DNA of 8,359 nt. Origin: Myxococcales bacterium. Lineage in GTDB: Bacteria > Myxococcota > Myxococcia > Myxococcales > Myxococcaceae. The DNA lies in assembly GCA_003153055.1 (NCBI GenBank), contig PMBV01000284.1:1-8359 (forward strand), read 5' to 3'. This document shows positions 5,677 to 8,359 of the stretch, piece by piece. The notes beneath the pieces were generated by a model. It saw only the letters and a list, made by a program, of their open reading frames with translations. It was not told where the DNA came from and did no database searches. The position numbers and the translations under genes were made by a program. How positions within the stretch are numbered: the first letter of the stretch is position 1; each line of letters opens with the position of its first letter.

Positions 5677-5925
5677 CGGTCTTCTCCCGAGGCGGGGCTG
5701 CCTCCAGAGCGTGGGGAATCCAAGCGAAACCAGGGATTCGGAGGCGACCTCCGGAACCCGGGTCGATCGCCGAGCAAGGAAGGGGCCACCCTGGGATGGG
5801 GAGCGGAGGCAGCCGATCAGCGGCCTGCCCGCGTCACCCTGGGCAGGCACCGCGACCCGTCGGAGGCTCCCACGACCGGTCGGAGCCCCGGCGGACAGAA
5901 CGCCCTGTTCTCGCAGCGTCTACCT
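5677..5925. other. Intergenic region with no recognisable gene; leader of the cytochrome b operon
   Basis: I see no supported gene here. The part nearest the cytochrome start has an inverted repeat GAATCC-N12-GGATTC (5716-5721, 5734-5739). An overlapping short hairpin CGGAGG-CGA-CCTCCG lies at 5739-5753. Either could be an operator for the operon. A third, longer hairpin lies further upstream and is listed separately. No clear -35/-10 or -24/-12 promoter could be read on the minus strand. Confidence 0.45.
5823..5848. other. Perfect 8-base-pair hairpin GCCTGCCC/GGGCAGGC
   Basis: The arms at 5823-5830 and 5841-5848 pair perfectly around a ten-base loop. No T-tract adjoins either side. It lies about 150 bases before the cytochrome gene and at the edge of the decayed-gene region. 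It could be an old terminator or a structure in the operon leader. Confidence 0.35.
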
Positions 5926-5934
5926 TCTTGCGGC

Positions 5935-6065
5935 AGTACGGCACCATCTTCACCGGCTCCAAGAAGAACGCCGAGCACGGGGGCTTCTCCTTCGCCGACA
6001 CCAACGTGGGCCTCCCCAACGGGCGAGCGACCCTGAATCCCACCCTGATGGGGCAGGTTGAGAAG
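5935..6065 (+). pseudogene. Fragment of an alkaline phosphatase/nucleotide pyrophosphatase-like gene
   Basis: A short open stretch on the plus strand encodes YGTIFTGSKKNAEHGGFSFADTNVGL followed by NPTL about eight residues later. From memory, the segment with a GSKK-AEHGGF-x2-DTNVGL pattern and a nearby NP resembles the C-terminal part of one branch of the alkaline phosphatase/phosphodiesterase superfamily, where the His of EHGGF helps bind metal. No start codon, upstream domain or family-like continuation is present, and the segment before NPTL looks expanded. I take it as a relic with approximate borders. It lies antisense to the region downstream of the ParE-type remnant. Confidence 0.45.
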
Positions 6066-6111
6066 GACGAGTCCGGATTGCGAGCGGCGCTTCGGTGCTC
6101 TGATGTCGCGG

Positions 6112-6413
6112 TCAACGCTCGCGCTGGTAGCCCGACTCACGTTGGCTTCGCACGGCGAGAACGAACACCGTATCGATGTCGGCCACGAAGCGGTACAGCG
6201 CGACATACCCGCGCGAGTCCTGGCCGATGACCAACTCGCGCGCTTGCCACCCCGGACTGGTCGGCCGATCAGCGGACTGTGGGTCAAGATTTGAAACGCC
6301 TGGACGATCTCGGCGAGGCGCTCAGGTGCGTCAGTGATCTCGAACTGGGCCAATTGCTCGAAGAAGCGATCGAAGTCGTCGAACACCTCTGGCGCGAGCT
6401 CGATACGGGCCAT
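6112..6413 (-). pseudogene. ParE/RelE-family toxin gene with a frameshift
   Basis: From ATG 6411-6413 the reading frame gives a typical ParE N-terminus, with long helices (FDDFDRFFEQLAQFE and APERLAEIVQAFQILT) and then HSPLIGRPVRGGK. The family-like continuation RELVIGQDSRGYVALYRFVADIDTVFVLAVRSQRESGYQR is encoded directly afterwards but in another frame, ending at TGA 6112-6114. The frames join if one CG is removed from CGCGCG at 6237-6242. That gives a 99-residue protein of normal length with all ParE elements, including the conserved RGYVALYRF and VLAVRSQRE strands. As written, translation would run on to 5817 through non-ParE sequence. Intact relatives inhibit gyrase or cleave mRNA at ribosomes. 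Either a genuine inactivation or a sequence error is possible. Confidence 0.7.
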
Positions 6414-6421
6414 GCGACCGG

Positions 6422-6543
6422 TCAGCGTCCGAGCTTGCGTGCGACTGGCTTGCGCGGACGCTCGCCGCGCGATCGAGCCTCGAGATATGCCTTGGCCGCG
6501 TCCACGGTACCGTCTTCCCCGTCGCCGTGACGCCGATGGTCAT
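6422..6543 (-). pseudogene. Probable antitoxin remnant upstream of the ParE-type gene
   Basis: A frame ending at TGA 6422-6424, eight bases before the toxin ATG, encodes VDAAKAYLEARSRGERPRKPVARKLGR, a charged tail like those of small antitoxins. Upstream, an ATG at 6541-6543 begins MTIGVTATG in a different frame. The two join into a 40-residue protein if one G is added to the run near 6519-6522. The spacing and order fit an antitoxin-toxin operon. I cannot assign a family (ParD, Phd or other), no ribosome site is visible, and the true 5' end may lie elsewhere. Confidence 0.35.
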
Positions 6544-6640
6544 CGGCCGGCCCACAGCGCTGGCGAGGGCCTCGTTGTGGCCAGCACACCCATAGGGCTC
6601 GATGCTCGCCGTGCCGCCGGCAGTCTGAGCCGGCCCGAAG

Positions 6641-6724
6641 GTTATCGAGCACCTCGAGCGCGACCTCGACGCAGCGTTCGACGTCCCCTCGCTCGCCCGT
6701 ATCGCCTGCATCTCCGAGTTCCAC
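6641..6724 (+). pseudogene. Fragment of an AraC-family helix-turn-helix domain
   Basis: Twenty-eight codons encode VIEHLERDLDAAFDVPSL followed by ARIACISEFH. This matches the start of the AraC-type DNA-binding domain: the pattern I-x-hydrophobic-L-x3-LD, then LA-x2-A-x-(I/M)-SEFH, the first helix-turn-helix. It breaks off at the point where HFHR-x-F would follow. An in-frame stop lies a few codons upstream, so neither the N-terminal domain nor the second helix-turn-helix exists. It cannot be functional. Confidence 0.5.
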
Positions 6725-6729
6725 TCAGC

Positions 6730-7054
6730 TGGAAGGCCGCCCTCGCGTGGGCCACCCAGGACCCGCCGCCACCGGTCAACAAAGACAGCCTGACCCGCCT
6801 CTCGTTGTACGTCGGCGCGGTCCGCGGGTACGAGTGGAATGCGAATGGCTCGGATGTCACGTTCGAGCAGCTGTTCCTCTCGCCCCTCGACATCTTCGCG
6901 TACCTGAAGACCCAGTCCGAGGCGCTGCCCCACTACGACCTCGCCGGCCTCGATCTCACCGCGCAAATGGGGGCCATCCTCGTGCCCAGCCTCATCACCT
7001 GGGGTCGGCACGACGGCATCCTCCCGGTAGTCCTCGCCCAGAAGGCGTCGGGGT
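6730..7054 (+). pseudogene. Fragment of an alpha/beta hydrolase gene (C-terminal half)
   Basis: About 108 codons encode a coherent protein segment. It begins KAALAWATQDPPPPVNKDSL, has a cap-like stretch ending FLSPLDIFAYLKTQSEALPHYDLAGLDL, and then VPSLITWGRHDGILPVVLAQKA. The last part is the typical strand-turn with the catalytic acid of alpha/beta hydrolases (VP-x-L-x2-WGRHD, the Asp here at the usual position). The nucleophile region before it and the His-containing end after it are absent. The frame continues beyond 7054 only by reading antisense through the GspF-family gene. It starts five bases after the AraC fragment in a different frame, so the two are joined by rearrangement. This is not a copy of the hydrolase at 1-449, as far as the visible parts allow comparison. 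Confidence 0.5.
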
Positions 7055-7074
7055 CGCATGACTCGACTCCCACC

Positions 7075-8193
7075 TCAAAGCGAGTCGAGGTTCCCGCTCC
7101 CAGCGGCGTCATAGAGCCGCTTCATCGGACCGAGAGCGGCTCCGAGGATCGAGACGACGATCTTCACCAGGAGCACCACCACGATGAGGGCGACGACCGC
7201 GATCATCAACAGGCGCATCGCCCGGAGCGCCGCCTCCTCGAGCTGACGGCTCAGCACCGCCAACGTCTCATCGAGCGTTCCGGTCGACTCGGCGACAGCG
7301 AGCGAGCCCAGGCTCGAACGATCGAGGAGCTCCAGGCGCTCGACCGCGTCGGTCAGCGTCTCCCCTGCTCGCAGCGCCGCCTCCGCCTTCGACACATCGA
7401 CGAACAGCGACGGGCTGTACGTCGCCTTCACCGCCGCTCTCAAGGTGCGATGCGTCTCCATGCCCGCCGCGGTGCCCAGCCCGAGCGTCATCACGAAGCG
7501 GGAGGCGTAGAGATCTCTCACCGGGCGCGAGACCAGCGGCAGCGAGCGCACCAGTCGATCCCACTGGACCTCGAGCCCGGCGACGGCGACCAGCAAGGGG
7601 GCGACGAAGAACCCGCCGACGGCCACCACCGCCCACCCCAGCGTGCGGCCGAGCGAGCTCAAGTACAGCGCCCCGATGGACATGCCCGGCTTCAGGCCCT
7701 GGGCGACCTCGAGGAGCGGGCCCACGAAGACCACGGCAGCCCCCAGGTACCCCGGCCAAATCATCATCATCAACGCTCGCCACCGCAGCGACTGAACCTT
7801 CTCGAGGTGGGCGATGATCGCCGCCACTACCGCCTCGAGCTTCCCCGCCTCCTCGGCGAAGGCGATGAGCTCGATGTTGGCGTCGTCGAGCTGGGCCCCA
7901 TGGCGCCCCAGGGCCTCACCAAGGGTGGACCCAGCCCGCACGTCGCCCGCCACTCGCGCCAACGCCTGAGCCATCGCGGGGTGTGGCGCGAAGCGCACCA
8001 GCTGCTCGAACGCCAACGGGAGTGCCATGCCCGCCGTCACCAACGCATGAAACTGGCGGTAGAACGTCACCTGTCGACGATGCCGAAGAAACGAGACGAC
8101 CGGGTGTCGCCCCCAGGCCCGGACAAGCCGCTCCCCCACCGCGCTCGGAGGCGAGGGGCGGGCGGCGTTCACCACGCGAAGAGAGGGCTTCAC
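7075..8193 (-). CDS. Type II secretion/type IV pilus GspF/PilC-family membrane protein
   Basis: The product is 372 residues, close to the usual GspF length of about 400. It has the two repeated GspF cytoplasmic helical domains: one at about 44-140, with FYRQFHALVTAGMALPLAFEQL, AGSTLGEAL and IAFAEEAGKLE, and one at about 231-325, with SRFVMTLGLGTAAGM, AGETLTDAV and LAVAESTGTLDETL. Each is followed by membrane helices: about 143-163, 183-206 and 328-352. GspF/PilC proteins form the inner-membrane platform that works with a secretion or pilus ATPase. No GspE, pilin or secretin gene is in the window, so this is an isolated paralogue here and the machine it serves is unknown. The start is a GTG at 8191-8193 with no clear ribosome site; other GTG codons lie a few residues in. 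Rho is encoded just upstream on the same strand. The stop touches a decayed hydrolase fragment on the other strand. Confidence 0.88.
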   Translation of the reverse strand: MKPSLRVVNAARPSPPSAVGERLVRAWGRHPVVSFLRHRRQVTFYRQFHALVTAGMALPLAFEQLVRFAPHPAMAQALARVAGDVRAGSTLGEALGRHGAQLDDANIELIAFAEEAGKLEAVVAAIIAHLEKVQSLRWRALMMMIWPGYLGAAVVFVGPLLEVAQGLKPGMSIGALYLSSLGRTLGWAVVAVGGFFVAPLLVAVAGLEVQWDRLVRSLPLVSRPVRDLYASRFVMTLGLGTAAGMETHRTLRAAVKATYSPSLFVDVSKAEAALRAGETLTDAVERLELLDRSSLGSLAVAESTGTLDETLAVLSRQLEEAALRAMRLLMIAVVALIVVVLLVKIVVSILGAALGPMKRLYDAAGSGNLDSL

Positions 8194-8206
8194 CGAGGCC
8201 GACTGT

Positions 8207-8220
8207 AGCCCACTTGGGCT
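8207..8220. promoter_or_regulatory. Inverted repeat AGCCCA-CT-TGGGCT before the GspF-family gene
   Basis: A perfect six-base inverted repeat with a two-base spacer, 14 bases upstream of the GTG start. It may act as an operator or as a small hairpin in the leader that occludes the start region. Confidence 0.35.
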
Positions 8221-8231
8221 CTGGCCTGGCT

Positions 8232-8263
8232 TCGCCCGTCGTGGCGTGGAGCCAGACGGGCGA
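8232..8263 (-). terminator. Strong hairpin just after rho (probable terminator or 3'-end structure)
   Basis: Arms 8232-8240 and 8255-8263 pair over nine bases (TCGCCCGTC/GACGGGCGA). The stem continues with TGGC/GCCA (8242-8245, 8251-8254) after a one-base bulge, closing on a five-base loop. It begins ten bases beyond the rho stop codon. No T-tract follows, so intrinsic termination may be inefficient and some read-through into the GspF-family gene is possible. Confidence 0.5.
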
Positions 8264-8272
8264 CCGTCGGTT

Positions 8273-8359
8273 CTACCGGTTCATGCCACCGAGGAAGTCG
8301 GCGTTCCCCTTGGTGGGCCGCATGTGCTTCAAAACGAACTCCATCGCGTCGATGGGCGT
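8273..8359 (-). CDS. rho: Transcription termination factor Rho (C-terminal 28 residues only)
   Basis: The minus strand encodes TPIDAMEFVLKHMRPTKGNA followed by DFLGGMNR and a TAG stop. This matches the C-terminal end of Rho, where a helix with (A/S)MEF-L-x2-(M/L)-R-x-TK-x-N-x-(D/E)F-x3-M precedes the terminus. Rho is the hexameric RNA-dependent ATPase that ends transcription of untranslated RNA. The RNA-binding and ATPase domains lie beyond the right edge. The identification rests on a short but characteristic tail. Confidence 0.85.
   Translation of the reverse strand, partial: TPIDAMEFVLKHMRPTKGNADFLGGMNR

Noticed and set aside
5677..5850. N-terminal extension of the cytochrome b gene to 5850
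   Set aside because: Family members begin just before the RWFHW motif. The extension has no hydrophobic or domain character, and a ribosome site precedes 5676.
5817..6413. A 198-residue protein with a ParE N-terminus fused to a novel C-terminal domain
   Set aside because: The sequence after residue 58 is a frame-shifted reading of normal ParE codons followed by antisense of other remnants, so a fusion is not credible.
5935..7060. Insertion sequence or integron cassette array as the cause of the decayed region
   Set aside because: I looked for transposase motifs, terminal inverted repeats, target duplications and attC-like structures and found none by eye. The idea is not excluded but has no direct support.
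6334..8208. A 624-codon open frame on the plus strand
   Set aside because: Its second half is the exact antisense of the GspF-family gene and is a low-complexity Arg/His/Gln-rich product. Only the 6730-7054 part looks like real protein, and that is an isolated hydrolase fragment.

Overview
The window is GC-rich bacterial DNA with strong GC bias at third codon positions. Its mix of genes suggests a myxobacterial-type (deltaproteobacterial, Myxococcota) chromosome: a GAF-PAS sigma-54 activator, an orphan GspF-family protein beside rho, a short secreted Lys/Asp/Met-repeat protein, and a cytochrome b plus molybdenum oxidoreductase pair. That placement is an inference from gene content; no rRNA or marker gene proves it.

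Layout from left to right. 1-449 (-): N-terminal 149 residues of an alpha/beta hydrolase with an Asp nucleophile, running off the left edge, with a sigma-54-like promoter match upstream. 644-868 (-): a 74-residue secreted protein made of tandem K/M/D repeats, followed by a good Rho-independent terminator (559-587). 1055-2944 (-): a 629-residue GAF-PAS-AAA+-Fis sigma-54 activator. 2945-3131: a divergent regulatory region with a well-spaced -24/-12 promoter and palindromes. 3132-3386 (+): an 84-residue STAS protein, then 3421-4077 (+): a MOSC protein. Convergent to these, 4142-5676 (-): a translationally coupled pair of a b-type cytochrome and a Tat-exported molybdopterin oxidoreductase. 5677-7074: a stretch with no intact gene that holds remnants of at least four unrelated genes on both strands, including a frameshifted ParE-type toxin. 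7075-8193 (-): a GspF/PilC-family membrane protein. 8273-8359 (-): the last 28 codons of rho.

Two themes tie the intact genes together. First, the activator is divergent from a STAS-MOSC pair that itself has a sigma-54 promoter, which makes a self-contained regulator-target arrangement. Second, the MOSC protein and the convergent cytochrome b/Mo-oxidoreductase pair both concern molybdenum cofactor chemistry. The most unusual part is the 5.9-7.06 kb gene graveyard, where remnants of a phosphatase, a toxin-antitoxin module, an AraC-type regulator and a second alpha/beta hydrolase lie almost end to end. Family names rest on motifs read by eye; no database search was possible.
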